Of a stretch of 15,425 nucleotides of DNA, positions 5,485-12,742 are shown piece after piece. Position numbers and translations under genes: made by a program. The notes under the pieces are model-generated. The model made no database searches and was not told where the DNA came from. It saw only the letters and a program-made list of their open reading frames with translations. The stretch lies in NCBI GenBank assembly GCA_046155285.1, contig JBJXEA010000015.1, positions 1 to 15,425 on the forward strand, read 5' to 3'. How positions within the stretch are numbered: the stretch's first letter is position 1; the number at the start of each line of letters is the position of its first letter. The stretch is from CAILHX01 sp046155285. GTDB lineage: Bacteria; Pseudomonadota; Gammaproteobacteria; Burkholderiales; Methylophilaceae.

Positions 5485-7764
5485 TTGAGCGACCTTTCTA
5501 TTGTGTTTCGTCATCTTCTATCGTTGAGGAGTGTCTGCTATTCGCTGCTAATTCTGCTTAGCGTGGGCTTGCCCTTGCACGCTGAAGAAGCGCCCGTGGC
5601 GGAGGATGCGCTCGGTGTTACCACCATAGATGCTGATCGCATGGAGATTTATTTAGGCCGCGAAATGCGTGCGTTTGGCAATGCCGAAATCCACCGCGAC
5701 GGCAATTACGTCAAAGGCGACCGCATAGACATCAACACTCTCAACGACGAGCTGCACGCCACTGGCAACGTACACGTCAAACAGGGCGACACCTTGGCGG
5801 AAGGGCCAGAGCTGCGCCTGAAAATGCAAGAGCGCGTGGGCGAGATGCAAGACCCGGTGTTTCACCTCAAAACTGGGGCGCAAAACGCGCGTGGCGACGC
5901 TAGCAACATTCTGTTTGAAGGCGCGACTAAGGAGACTTTGAAAAAAGTTCGTTACACCACTTGCGAGGACGGTAATGACGATTGGTTTTTGAACGCGAAT
6001 GAGCTTGAGCTTGACCACTATGCTGAGACCGCCACCGCCAAACACGCCAGCATGGAATTCAAAGGTGTGCCGTTTTTATATACGCCGTGGATGTACTTTC
6101 CTTTGAACAAGGAGCGAAAATCCGGTTTTATGATGCCGCTATTTGGCACTTCTACCAAAAATGGGGCGGAGCTTAGTATTCCCTACTATTGGAATATCGC
6201 GCCCAACCGCGATGCCACGCTGACACCACGTTATATGAGTAAACGTGGCGTGCAGTTGCAAAGTGAATATCGTTATTTGAGCGAGAATTTTTCCGGCACG
6301 GCCAATGTGGACGTTTTACCTAGCGATGACCTGACTAATGGCACGCGTTACTACCTCAATCTTTCGCACTCGCACGATTTTCAGAATGGCTGGTCTGGCA
6401 ACATACAGTATGAAAAAATATCAGATAATCAATACTTTATTGATATGAGTAACCGCATTACCAGCACCAGCCGCGCTAACTTGCCGCAACAAGTGAGTGC
6501 GAAATACGACACGACCAACTGGCATTTTTCTGCGCTGATGCAACAGTATCAAACCATTGATAACGTCTCTTACGTTTATCAACGCTTGCCGCAGTTGACG
6601 CTTGCTGGCTCTAGAGAGCTGGCCGAGGTGGGAACGCAAGATACTGACTTCGGCACACTGAATGCCAATCTTTATAGCGAGTTTGTGCGCTTTGACCGCA
6701 ATAGCCGTGCGCCAACCGTTGTTGCAGGGGTGTCCGTCCCCACTGGCAATCGCTATACCGTCTACCCCAGTCTAAGCCTGCCGATGTCACAATCCTATGG
6801 CTACGTCACGCCCAAGATAGGCGTGCATTACACCAAATACAGCCTAGAGAATACCGGCGGTGCGTTTGATAGTGATACCCGCGTACTGCCAATTCTCAGT
6901 ATAGACAGCGGTTTGTATTTTGACCGTGACATGCGCGTGGTGAAAAATCACTACACACAGACCATAGAGCCGCGCCTGTTCTATGTGTACGTGCCGCATC
7001 ATAAACAAAACCGCCTGCCTATTTTTGATACCGGTTTGAGCGACTTGAACTTGGCGACGATATTCTCTGAAAACCAGTTCAGTGGTGGTGACCGCGTCAA
7101 TGACGCAAACCAGATTACGCTGGCGGTGACCAGTCGCTTGATCGACCAAAAAACCGGTGCGCAACGGCTTTCTGCGACGCTAGGCGAGCGTTTCTATTTT
7201 AGCGACCAGCAAGTAGTGCTACCCGGTGGCACGCCGCGTACCAGCGCCCAGTCTGACATTCTGGCGGCGCTCAGCGCACAGCTTAGCAATGGCTGGAACG
7301 CAGATTTGAATTGGCAATTTGATACCAACCAGAGTCGAACTGTGAAGAGTAATATCGGAGCGCGTTACCAGCCTGAAGATGGCAAAGTGCTGAACTTGGG
7401 TTATCGTTTTACCAAAGACAGTTTGGAGCAGATAGACATTTCTGCCCAATGGCCGCTGGCTCCCCGTTGGACTGGATTGGGACGCTTGAATTACTCACTA
7501 CGCAACAAGCCGCCCACCGATGTGAGTGGCCCGATTGAATACTTGGCGGGTGTAGAATATGACGCGGGTTGCTGGCAAAGCCGCTTTATATTCCAACGGC
7601 TTGCTACTGCCACCGCCACGGCTACGGCTGATTCAGCCTACGCATTTTTCTTTCAGCTGGAGCTAGGCGGCTTCAGCAAGATAGGGTCTAATCCGCTTGA
7701 AATCATCAAACGCAACATTCCTGGTTACATCAGTTCCAGCGAAATTTCGAACGCTACTCGTTAA
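5485..7764 (+). CDS. lptD: LPS assembly outer-membrane protein LptD
   Basis: Forms the outer-membrane barrel that, with LptE, inserts lipopolysaccharide into the outer leaflet. The product is about 759 residues. A signal peptide (SLLILLSVGLPLHA, then AEEAPVAED) is followed by an LptA/OstA-like beta-jellyroll (about 45-160) and a large barrel domain ending in LGGFSKIGSNPLEIIKRNIPGY, a family hallmark. Mature cysteines are only C160 (YTTCEDGNDDW) and C696 (DAGCWQSRF), against four in E. coli. An alternating Ala-Thr run lies at 707-715. The start is uncertain: TTG 5485 (used here) and GTG 5503 are both possible, neither with a clear Shine-Dalgarno, and no upstream ATG follows the in-frame stop at 5449. 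surA begins 7 bases downstream. Confidence 0.95.
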   Translation: MSDLSIVFRHLLSLRSVCYSLLILLSVGLPLHAEEAPVAEDALGVTTIDADRMEIYLGREMRAFGNAEIHRDGNYVKGDRIDINTLNDELHATGNVHVKQGDTLAEGPELRLKMQERVGEMQDPVFHLKTGAQNARGDASNILFEGATKETLKKVRYTTCEDGNDDWFLNANELELDHYAETATAKHASMEFKGVPFLYTPWMYFPLNKERKSGFMMPLFGTSTKNGAELSIPYYWNIAPNRDATLTPRYMSKRGVQLQSEYRYLSENFSGTANVDVLPSDDLTNGTRYYLNLSHSHDFQNGWSGNIQYEKISDNQYFIDMSNRITSTSRANLPQQVSAKYDTTNWHFSALMQQYQTIDNVSYVYQRLPQLTLAGSRELAEVGTQDTDFGTLNANLYSEFVRFDRNSRAPTVVAGVSVPTGNRYTVYPSLSLPMSQSYGYVTPKIGVHYTKYSLENTGGAFDSDTRVLPILSIDSGLYFDRDMRVVKNHYTQTIEPRLFYVYVPHHKQNRLPIFDTGLSDLNLATIFSENQFSGGDRVNDANQITLAVTSRLIDQKTGAQRLSATLGERFYFSDQQVVLPGGTPRTSAQSDILAALSAQLSNGWNADLNWQFDTNQSRTVKSNIGARYQPEDGKVLNLGYRFTKDSLEQIDISAQWPLAPRWTGLGRLNYSLRNKPPTDVSGPIEYLAGVEYDAGCWQSRFIFQRLATATATATADSAYAFFFQLELGGFSKIGSNPLEIIKRNIPGYISSSEISNATR

Positions 7765-7771
7765 GGTTTTT

Positions 7772-9067
7772 ATGAGCAAAATATTATTTGGCAGCTTGCT
7801 GTTATTGACAGCTATGTTTTCGGCGCAAGCCGCTGAGGATGTGGTCGCGCTGGATCGCATCGTTGCCGTAGTGGATAGTGATGTCATCACGCGTGGCGAG
7901 CTGGATAATCGTTTGGAGACGCTTGCACAGCAGTTTGACAAGCAAGGCGCCAAACTGCCGCCGCGTGAGGTGCTGGAAAAACAAGTGCTGGAACGCATGA
8001 TACAAGAGCGCTTGCAGTTGCAACAGGCGGCGCAAACCGGCTTGCGGGTTGACGACAACCAGTTGGATAAAACCATGGAGCGCATCGCCGAGCAAAACAA
8101 GCTCACGCTGGACGAGTTCCGCGTCAAATTGTCTGAAGAAGGCATCAATTTCCGCAGCTTCCGTGAAGATATACGCCACGAAATCACCATCGCACGGCTT
8201 AAAGAGCGCGAGGTGGAGCGCCGTGTCAGCGTCACAGAAGCAGAGATTGATAACTTGCTCACTACTCAGTCCTCGGCACAGGCGGATACTGACGAATACG
8301 ACGTTGGGCATATTTTGGTGCGCACGCCTGAAGAGGCCGCCCCAGAAGACCTGCAAAAACTGCGTGCCAAGGCCGAGGCGGCTTATAAACAATTGCAAGG
8401 CGGCGCCGATTTTGCTCAAGTGTCAGCGGCGATGTCCGATGCGCCAAACGCTTTAGAAGGCGGACGGTTAGGCTGGAAAAAATCCACCGAGTTGCCGGAA
8501 ATGTTTCAAGCTGCGCTCAAACCACTCAAAGCCGGTGAATTGAGTGAAATTTTGCGTAGTTCTAATGGCTTTCACATCTTGAAAATGGCCGATAGGCGTG
8601 GTTTGAGTACGCCGCTGATGATTACACAAACCCACGTGCGGCACATCCTCATCAAGCCCAGCGAAGTGTTATCTGACGATGAAGCCAAGCATCGCATGGA
8701 TGACATTAAGGAGCGTTTGGATAACGGCGGAAACTTTGTCGAATTGGCGCGACAGTATTCTGAAGACGGCAGCGCCAACAAAGGCGGAGACCTAGGCTGG
8801 GCGAACCCCGGTGACATGGTGCCAGAGTTTGAAAAGGCTATGAACGAGCTGCAACCAAACAAGGTCAGCGAGCCCATCAAATCACGCTTCGGCTGGCACG
8901 TCATTGAAGTGCTGGAGCGCCGGGTGCAAGACTTGAGCCGCGAGGCCGCCAGACTCAAAGCCCGCCAAGAAATCCGTACGCGCAAGGCGGACGAGTTTTT
9001 TCAGGACTGGGTACGTGAGTTGCGCGACAGAGCTTATGTTGAGTATCGCTTAGAAGACAAGGACTGA
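7772..9067 (+). CDS. surA: Periplasmic chaperone and peptidyl-prolyl isomerase SurA
   Basis: Escorts unfolded outer-membrane proteins, including LptD, across the periplasm to the BAM complex. The 431-residue product is close to E. coli SurA (428). Signal peptide MSKILFGSLLLLTAMFSAQA is followed by the N-terminal chaperone domain (VALDRIVAVVDSDVITRGEL). Two parvulin domains come next, at about 176-276 (EYDVGHILVRTPEEA) and 287-385 (THVRHILIKPSE, then YSEDGSANKGGDLGW). A C-terminal helix (FFQDWVRELRDRAYVEYR) closes the core. ATG 7772 is preferred over an in-frame ATG at 7697 because it gives a proper signal peptide and has AAGG five bases upstream. Coupling to lptD fits chaperone and client expression. 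pdxA follows after 13 bases. Confidence 0.97.
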   Translation: MSKILFGSLLLLTAMFSAQAAEDVVALDRIVAVVDSDVITRGELDNRLETLAQQFDKQGAKLPPREVLEKQVLERMIQERLQLQQAAQTGLRVDDNQLDKTMERIAEQNKLTLDEFRVKLSEEGINFRSFREDIRHEITIARLKEREVERRVSVTEAEIDNLLTTQSSAQADTDEYDVGHILVRTPEEAAPEDLQKLRAKAEAAYKQLQGGADFAQVSAAMSDAPNALEGGRLGWKKSTELPEMFQAALKPLKAGELSEILRSSNGFHILKMADRRGLSTPLMITQTHVRHILIKPSEVLSDDEAKHRMDDIKERLDNGGNFVELARQYSEDGSANKGGDLGWANPGDMVPEFEKAMNELQPNKVSEPIKSRFGWHVIEVLERRVQDLSREAARLKARQEIRTRKADEFFQDWVRELRDRAYVEYRLEDKD

Positions 9068-9080
9068 GTGCTTTTCAGCC

Positions 9081-10037
9081 GTGGCAGCTAGACTTCCCCG
9101 CATCGTCATCACCGCTGGAGAACCCGCTGGCATAGGGCCTGATTTATGCGCCATGTTGGCTGGACGTAATTTGGCGGCTGACATCACCATCATCGCCGAC
9201 CGCGGGTTATTGCAAACTCGCGCAGCACAATTGGGCTTAACGCTGGCGGGGTTGAACATTCAGCACGTCCCGCTCGTTGAACCTTGCCAAGCCGGACAAC
9301 TCAACCAAAGCAATAGCCGCTATGTGCTGGAAACCCTCACGCAAGCCACCCAGGGCTGCTTGCAAGGCCAGTTTGACGCACTCGTCACCGCGCCGGTTCA
9401 CAAAGGCATCATCAACGACGCAGGCATCGCCTTCACCGGCCACACCGAATTTCTAGCCGAACTCACCCAGTCTAAGCAAGTCGTGATGATGCTAGTTGGC
9501 GGTGGAATGCGCGTGGCTTTAGCGACCATCCACTTGCCACTGAAAGATGTCCCTGCTGCCATCACGCAACCAAGTCTGGAAGCGATTCTCCGCGTCACAC
9601 ACCATGATTTAGTATCGCGCTTTGGCATTGCAAACCCCAACATTTACGTCGCCGGACTCAATCCCCATGCGGGTGAGGGCGGTTATTTAGGGACAGAAGA
9701 AATCGAAACCATCATCCCCGTGCTGGAAAAACTGCGCGGTGAAGGCATGAACCTCACTGGCCCACTTCCCGCCGACACCATGTTCTCGCAACAAAACTTG
9801 GCCGCTGCCGATTGCTTCCTCGCCATGTATCACGACCAAGGCTTAACCGTACTCAAACACGCCAGCTTTGGCGGTGGGGTCAATGTGACGCTAGGCTTAC
9901 CCATCATTCGCACCTCGGTGGATCACGGCACAGCGCTGGATTTGGCGGGGACAGGCAAAGCGGACTGTGGCAGCTTGCTGGCGGCGGTTGAGTTGGTGAG
10001 TAAGTCTGTGGGCAAGAGTTTTGGAAGGGGTTATTGA
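9081..10037 (+). CDS. pdxA: 4-hydroxythreonine-4-phosphate dehydrogenase
   Basis: Oxidises 4-phosphooxy-L-threonine with NAD in the DXP-dependent route to pyridoxal 5'-phosphate. The 318-residue product has the family N-terminus PRIVITAGEPAGIGPDL. The metal-binding histidines are H121 in FTGHTEFLAEL, H196 in GLNPHAGEGG and H260 in YHDQGLTVLKHASFGG. The C-terminal VDHGTALDLAGTGKAD is also typical. The start is GTG at 9081, with no clear Shine-Dalgarno; it gives the usual N-terminus and lies 13 bases after the surA stop. In enterobacteria pdxA is followed directly by rsmA (ksgA); here three other genes lie between them. The TGA stop shares its last base with the ATG of the next gene. Confidence 0.96.
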   Translation: MAARLPRIVITAGEPAGIGPDLCAMLAGRNLAADITIIADRGLLQTRAAQLGLTLAGLNIQHVPLVEPCQAGQLNQSNSRYVLETLTQATQGCLQGQFDALVTAPVHKGIINDAGIAFTGHTEFLAELTQSKQVVMMLVGGGMRVALATIHLPLKDVPAAITQPSLEAILRVTHHDLVSRFGIANPNIYVAGLNPHAGEGGYLGTEEIETIIPVLEKLRGEGMNLTGPLPADTMFSQQNLAAADCFLAMYHDQGLTVLKHASFGGGVNVTLGLPIIRTSVDHGTALDLAGTGKADCGSLLAAVELVSKSVGKSFGRGY

Positions 10038-10675
10038 TGTCCCTCATATATGTAATGCTAGTGCTAGGAATGGTGGTTGCAAGTAATCAATCTGCTGTAT
10101 TGCCACCTGATTTCAAATTGGAAGGCCGCTCTGCTGGTGATTTGTCGGCAGAGTGGTGGCAGTGGGCTTTGCGTGATTTCCCAGACAGCAACCCGATTGA
10201 AGATACATCAGGTGCCTTATGCCAAAACAATCAAAAGGGTATTGTCTGGTTTCTGGCTGGACAGCATGGGGCTGAAAAAACTAAACGCACATGTGTAATC
10301 CCCGCCGAGAAATATTTATTCTTCCCTGTCATCAATAATGTGACTTGGGCTAAGGAGCAAGGTGAAGCCTCTACTTGTGAGGAGGCGCTAAAAGCGGTCG
10401 CTATTAACACTGACTCTGCAATAGGCTTGTATGTTGAGGTGGATGGAGTAGCAGTAAAAAATGTTAGTCAGTTTAGAGCTAAGACAAAGCAGTGTTTCAA
10501 TGTGTTTGAGCATGCTGATGAATCTCATTTTTATAATGCGTACCCTTCTGCGTCTGATGGGTTCTGGATTGCGCTGAAACCATTGTCTAAGGGGCAGCAT
10601 GTCATTAAGTTCGGTGGAACATATCCCAATAATCAGTTTTCGCAGGATGTTGAATATCAGCTTACTGTTGAATAA
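10037..10675 (+). CDS. Uncharacterised probable exported protein with four cysteines
   Basis: I cannot name this 212-residue protein. The N-terminus (MSLIYVMLVLGMVVASNQSA) is hydrophobic and would fit a signal peptide or anchor, though it lacks a basic residue. The mature part opens with SAGDLSAEWWQWALRDFP, then DTSGALCQ, GIVWFLAGQHG, RTCVIPAEKYLFFPVINN, and a C-terminal strand-rich end (GFWIALKPLSKGQHVIKFGGTYP). I recall similar WWQW / DTTG-x-x-C / VWFLAG / C-x-IP-FFP patterns in hypothetical proteins of other bacteria, without a known function. Four cysteines (in ALCQ, RTCV, STCE and KQCF) could form two disulfides outside the cytoplasm. Start ATG 10037 overlaps the pdxA TGA by one base, with AGGGG six bases upstream. 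It is notably more AT-rich than pdxA. Confidence 0.8.
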   Translation: MSLIYVMLVLGMVVASNQSAVLPPDFKLEGRSAGDLSAEWWQWALRDFPDSNPIEDTSGALCQNNQKGIVWFLAGQHGAEKTKRTCVIPAEKYLFFPVINNVTWAKEQGEASTCEEALKAVAINTDSAIGLYVEVDGVAVKNVSQFRAKTKQCFNVFEHADESHFYNAYPSASDGFWIALKPLSKGQHVIKFGGTYPNNQFSQDVEYQLTVE

Positions 10676-10697
10676 AGACTGTAATCGAGTTTCTAGC

Positions 10698-10711
10698 TAT
10701 AATAAATTTAT
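10698..10711 (+). promoter_or_regulatory. Candidate brnT promoter with palindrome
   Basis: TATAAT at 10698-10703 is a consensus -10 hexamer, 25 bases before the brnT GTG. It overlaps a perfect 10-base palindrome, ATAAATTTAT (10702-10711), which could be an operator for the BrnA ribbon-helix-helix repressor known to control brnTA. No convincing -35 is present at the right distance. The gap 10676-10728 is clearly AT-rich compared with its surroundings. Confidence 0.4.
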
Positions 10712-10728
10712 GTGGGTACAATTAATAC

Positions 10729-10989
10729 GTGAAAATCAGCTTCGACCCAGCTAAAAATATCGCTAACATTGCACGGCGTAGCTTGCCATTTCAGCAAGTT
10801 GAAGAGCTAGACTGGTCGTCTGCTGTTGTTTTAGAAGATATGCGCCAAGACTATGGTGAGCGGCGATTTCGGGTGTTTGGCTATATCGATGAGCGCCTAT
10901 ATGCCGTGGTTTTTACACCACGCAATGATGTTGTACACGTGATTAGTTTTCGCAAAGCCAATCGTCGAGAGGAGAAACGCTATGGTTAA
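10729..10989 (+). CDS. brnT: BrnT-family ribonuclease toxin
   Basis: The 86-residue product matches the BrnT (DUF497) toxin pattern: FDPAKNIANIARRSLPF near the N-terminus, an acidic EELDWSSAVVLED stretch, GERRFRVFGYIDERLYAVVFT, and the hallmark C-terminal ISFRKANRREEKRYG. BrnT is a small RelE-like-fold RNase that blocks translation and is neutralised by BrnA. In family members the first motif is usually RHGI/V-SF; here it is RRSLPF, a small departure that may or may not affect activity. The start is GTG at 10729, without a clear Shine-Dalgarno. Its end overlaps brnA by 8 bases. Toxin before antitoxin is the normal order for this family. Confidence 0.88.
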   Translation: MKISFDPAKNIANIARRSLPFQQVEELDWSSAVVLEDMRQDYGERRFRVFGYIDERLYAVVFTPRNDVVHVISFRKANRREEKRYG

Positions 10990-11284
10990 ATCTTTGCAGC
11001 CTGCTATAGAAGCGGTAGATACTGAAAATCCTGAATGGACAAAGGCGGACTTCGCCAAAGCGCGTCCTGCCGCCGAGGTGTTGCCGAATTTGTTCAGTGC
11101 AGCAACCTCTGCCGAAATGTTAAAGCCGCGCCGTGGTCGCCCGCTGTCCGACAAACCTAAAGCGCACGTTAATCTGAGACTTGATGCTGACGTGGTTGAA
11201 CAATTGCGAGCCAGTGGGCCGGGATGGCAAACTCGCGTCAATATCGCGCTGAAGGACTGGCTCAAGTCGCATCCTGCGGCATGA
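10982..11284 (+). CDS. brnA: BrnA-family antitoxin and repressor
   Basis: This 100-residue protein has the BrnA (DUF4415) layout. The toxin-binding region includes NPEWTKADFAKARPAAEVLP. A basic GRP linker (KPRRGRPLSDKPKAHVNLRLDADVVEQL) is followed by a ribbon-helix-helix DNA-binding domain ending in GWQTRVNIALKDWLKSH. It should bind BrnT and repress the operon. ATG 10982 has AGGAG (10970-10974) seven bases upstream, much stronger than the signal for brnT, which would favour an excess of antitoxin. The start overlaps the brnT stop by 8 bases. The TGA stop overlaps the ATG of rsmA by four bases (ATGA), tying this accessory gene to a housekeeping gene. Confidence 0.92.
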   Translation: MVKSLQPAIEAVDTENPEWTKADFAKARPAAEVLPNLFSAATSAEMLKPRRGRPLSDKPKAHVNLRLDADVVEQLRASGPGWQTRVNIALKDWLKSHPAA

Positions 11285-12042
11285 AACACCTCCCCAAAAA
11301 ACGTTTCGGCCAGAATTTTCTGCGCGATGCCGACATCATTCATTCTTGTATAGCCGCGATTCATCCTCAGCCGGATGATGCGATGGTGGAAATCGGCCCT
11401 GGACTGGGTGCGCTCACACAGCCTTTGTTGCAAACCTTGCATCAATTACAAGTGGTGGAGTTGGATAGGGATATTGTCAGTTGGATGCAAGGGCATTATC
11501 CGGTGGAGAAAATTACCATCCATAATGTGGATGCGCTGAAGTTTGATTTTTCTCAACTCGGCAAAATCCGCGTCGTTGGCAATTTGCCCTATAACATCTC
11601 CACTCCGCTGTTGTTCCACCTGCTGCAAGGCTCAGAAAACATCATAGACATGCACTTCATGCTGCAAAAAGAGGTGGTGGAACGCATGGTGGCGGTGCCT
11701 TCCACCGCAGCCTACGGGCGGCTTTCGGTGATGTTGCAATATCGTTTGCACATGGAGTATTTGCTCACCGTTTCGCCCGAATCTTTTGACCCTGCGCCCA
11801 AGGTGGAATCGGCTTTCGTGCGATTGATTCCCCATGCCGTATTGCCTTATGTGGCGCGGGATACTGCCTTGTTTGCCAAGGTGGTCACAGCGGCTTTTGG
11901 TCAGCGTCGCAAGACTTTGCGTAATACCTTGAAAGACTTACTGGACGATGCAGGTTTCATCGCCTTGAATATAGATCCTCAACTCCGCGCAGAAAATCTG
12001 CAAGTGAGCCAATTCGTCGCCATTTCAAACTACTTAGCCTGA
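11281..12042 (+). CDS. rsmA: 16S rRNA dimethyladenosine transferase RsmA (KsgA)
   Basis: Dimethylates the two adjacent adenosines A1518 and A1519 (E. coli numbering) in the 3' hairpin of 16S rRNA, late in 30S assembly; loss gives kasugamycin resistance. The 253-residue product opens with the family signature KKRFGQNFLRD. The SAM-binding motif I is EIGPGLGALT from E37, and catalytic motif IV is NLPYNIST with N101-L-P-Y104. The basic C-terminal region (FGQRRKTLRNTLKDLL) is typical. ATG 11281 is chosen over an in-frame ATG at 11224 because the shorter form starts where the family does. It has no Shine-Dalgarno of its own that stands out and overlaps brnA by ATGA, so translation is probably coupled to brnA. 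Confidence 0.97.
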   Translation: MKHLPKKRFGQNFLRDADIIHSCIAAIHPQPDDAMVEIGPGLGALTQPLLQTLHQLQVVELDRDIVSWMQGHYPVEKITIHNVDALKFDFSQLGKIRVVGNLPYNISTPLLFHLLQGSENIIDMHFMLQKEVVERMVAVPSTAAYGRLSVMLQYRLHMEYLLTVSPESFDPAPKVESAFVRLIPHAVLPYVARDTALFAKVVTAAFGQRRKTLRNTLKDLLDDAGFIALNIDPQLRAENLQVSQFVAISNYLA

Positions 12043-12048
12043 TATAAT
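12040..12048 (+). promoter_or_regulatory. Extended -10 promoter for adk
   Basis: TGATATAAT is a perfect TG-N-TATAAT element whose TGA is also the rsmA stop codon (12040-12042). No good -35 lies 16-18 bases upstream. Initiation about seven bases past the -10, near 12055, would leave a leader of about 24 bases containing the AAGGA (12067-12071) ribosome-binding site of adk. This would let adk and gpmI be expressed independently of the genes upstream. Confidence 0.6.
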
Positions 12049-12078
12049 TTTGCCAAACTCCCATTCAAGGAACTAGTA

Positions 12079-12732
12079 ATGCGATTGATACTATTAGGCG
12101 CTCCCGGCGCGGGTAAAGGCACTCAAGCCAACTACATCAAAACCAAGTACAACATCCCGCAAATCTCCACTGGCGATATGCTGCGGGCGGCTGTCAAGGC
12201 AGGTACGCCTTTGGGTGTAGCCGCCAAAAAGGTGATGGATTCCGGTGGGTTGGTGTCGGATGACATCATTATCGGCTTGGTTAAAGAGCGAATTAAAGAG
12301 AACGATTGCGCCAATGGTTTCTTGTTTGATGGATTCCCGCGCACCATTCCACAGGCCGATGCAATGAAGGACGCTGGTGTGGACATTGATTACGTGGTGG
12401 AAATAGACGTGGACGACGCGGAAATCATCCAGCGTATGAGTGGGCGCCGCGTACATCTGACCTCTGGCCGCACTTATCACGTCATTTTCAATCCGCCCAC
12501 GATAGAAGGTAAAGATGACATCAGTGGTGAGGCCTTGATTCAGCGCGAAGACGACCGAGAAGACACGGTGAAAAAACGCTTGGAGGTGTATCACAGCCAG
12601 ACCAAGCCGCTGGTGAACTACTACGCGAGCTGGGCGGCGAGCGGCAAAGCGGGTGCACCCAAGCACGTTAGAATCGCCGGTGTAGGCTCGGTAGAAGCTA
12701 TCCGCGACAAGGTTTTTGCAGCGCTCGCATGA
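12079..12732 (+). CDS. adk: Adenylate kinase
   Basis: Interconverts ATP + AMP and 2 ADP in the cytoplasm and sets the adenylate energy charge. The 217-residue product is the long form with a LID domain. The P-loop GAPGAGKGT is at 7-15; STGDMLR and the AMP-binding FLFDGFPRT follow; the LID contains GRRVHLTSGRTYHVIFNPP. The four zinc-binding cysteines of Gram-positive LIDs are absent, as is normal in proteobacteria. ATG 12079 has AAGGA seven bases upstream. It is preceded by a likely promoter of its own, and gpmI starts 10 bases after its stop. No unusual residues were seen. Confidence 0.98.
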   Translation: MRLILLGAPGAGKGTQANYIKTKYNIPQISTGDMLRAAVKAGTPLGVAAKKVMDSGGLVSDDIIIGLVKERIKENDCANGFLFDGFPRTIPQADAMKDAGVDIDYVVEIDVDDAEIIQRMSGRRVHLTSGRTYHVIFNPPTIEGKDDISGEALIQREDDREDTVKKRLEVYHSQTKPLVNYYASWAASGKAGAPKHVRIAGVGSVEAIRDKVFAALA

Positions 12733-12742
12733 CAGCTTGTTG

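Noticed and set aside
7603..7629. Alternating Ala-Thr run in LptD as a possible phase-variable repeat
   Set aside because: The codons vary (GCT, ACT, GCC, ACC, GCC, ACG and so on), so the DNA is not a clean tandem repeat prone to slippage.
7697..7771. Longer SurA starting at the upstream in-frame ATG
   Set aside because: It would overlap lptD and bury the signal peptide; ATG 7772 has its own AAGG and gives the expected N-terminus.
7802..8419. Long open frames antisense to surA (also 7663-8262) on the minus strand
   Set aside because: They lie wholly opposite a well-supported gene, have low-complexity Ser/Arg- or Leu-rich translations and no recognisable domain; they reflect the codon structure of surA.
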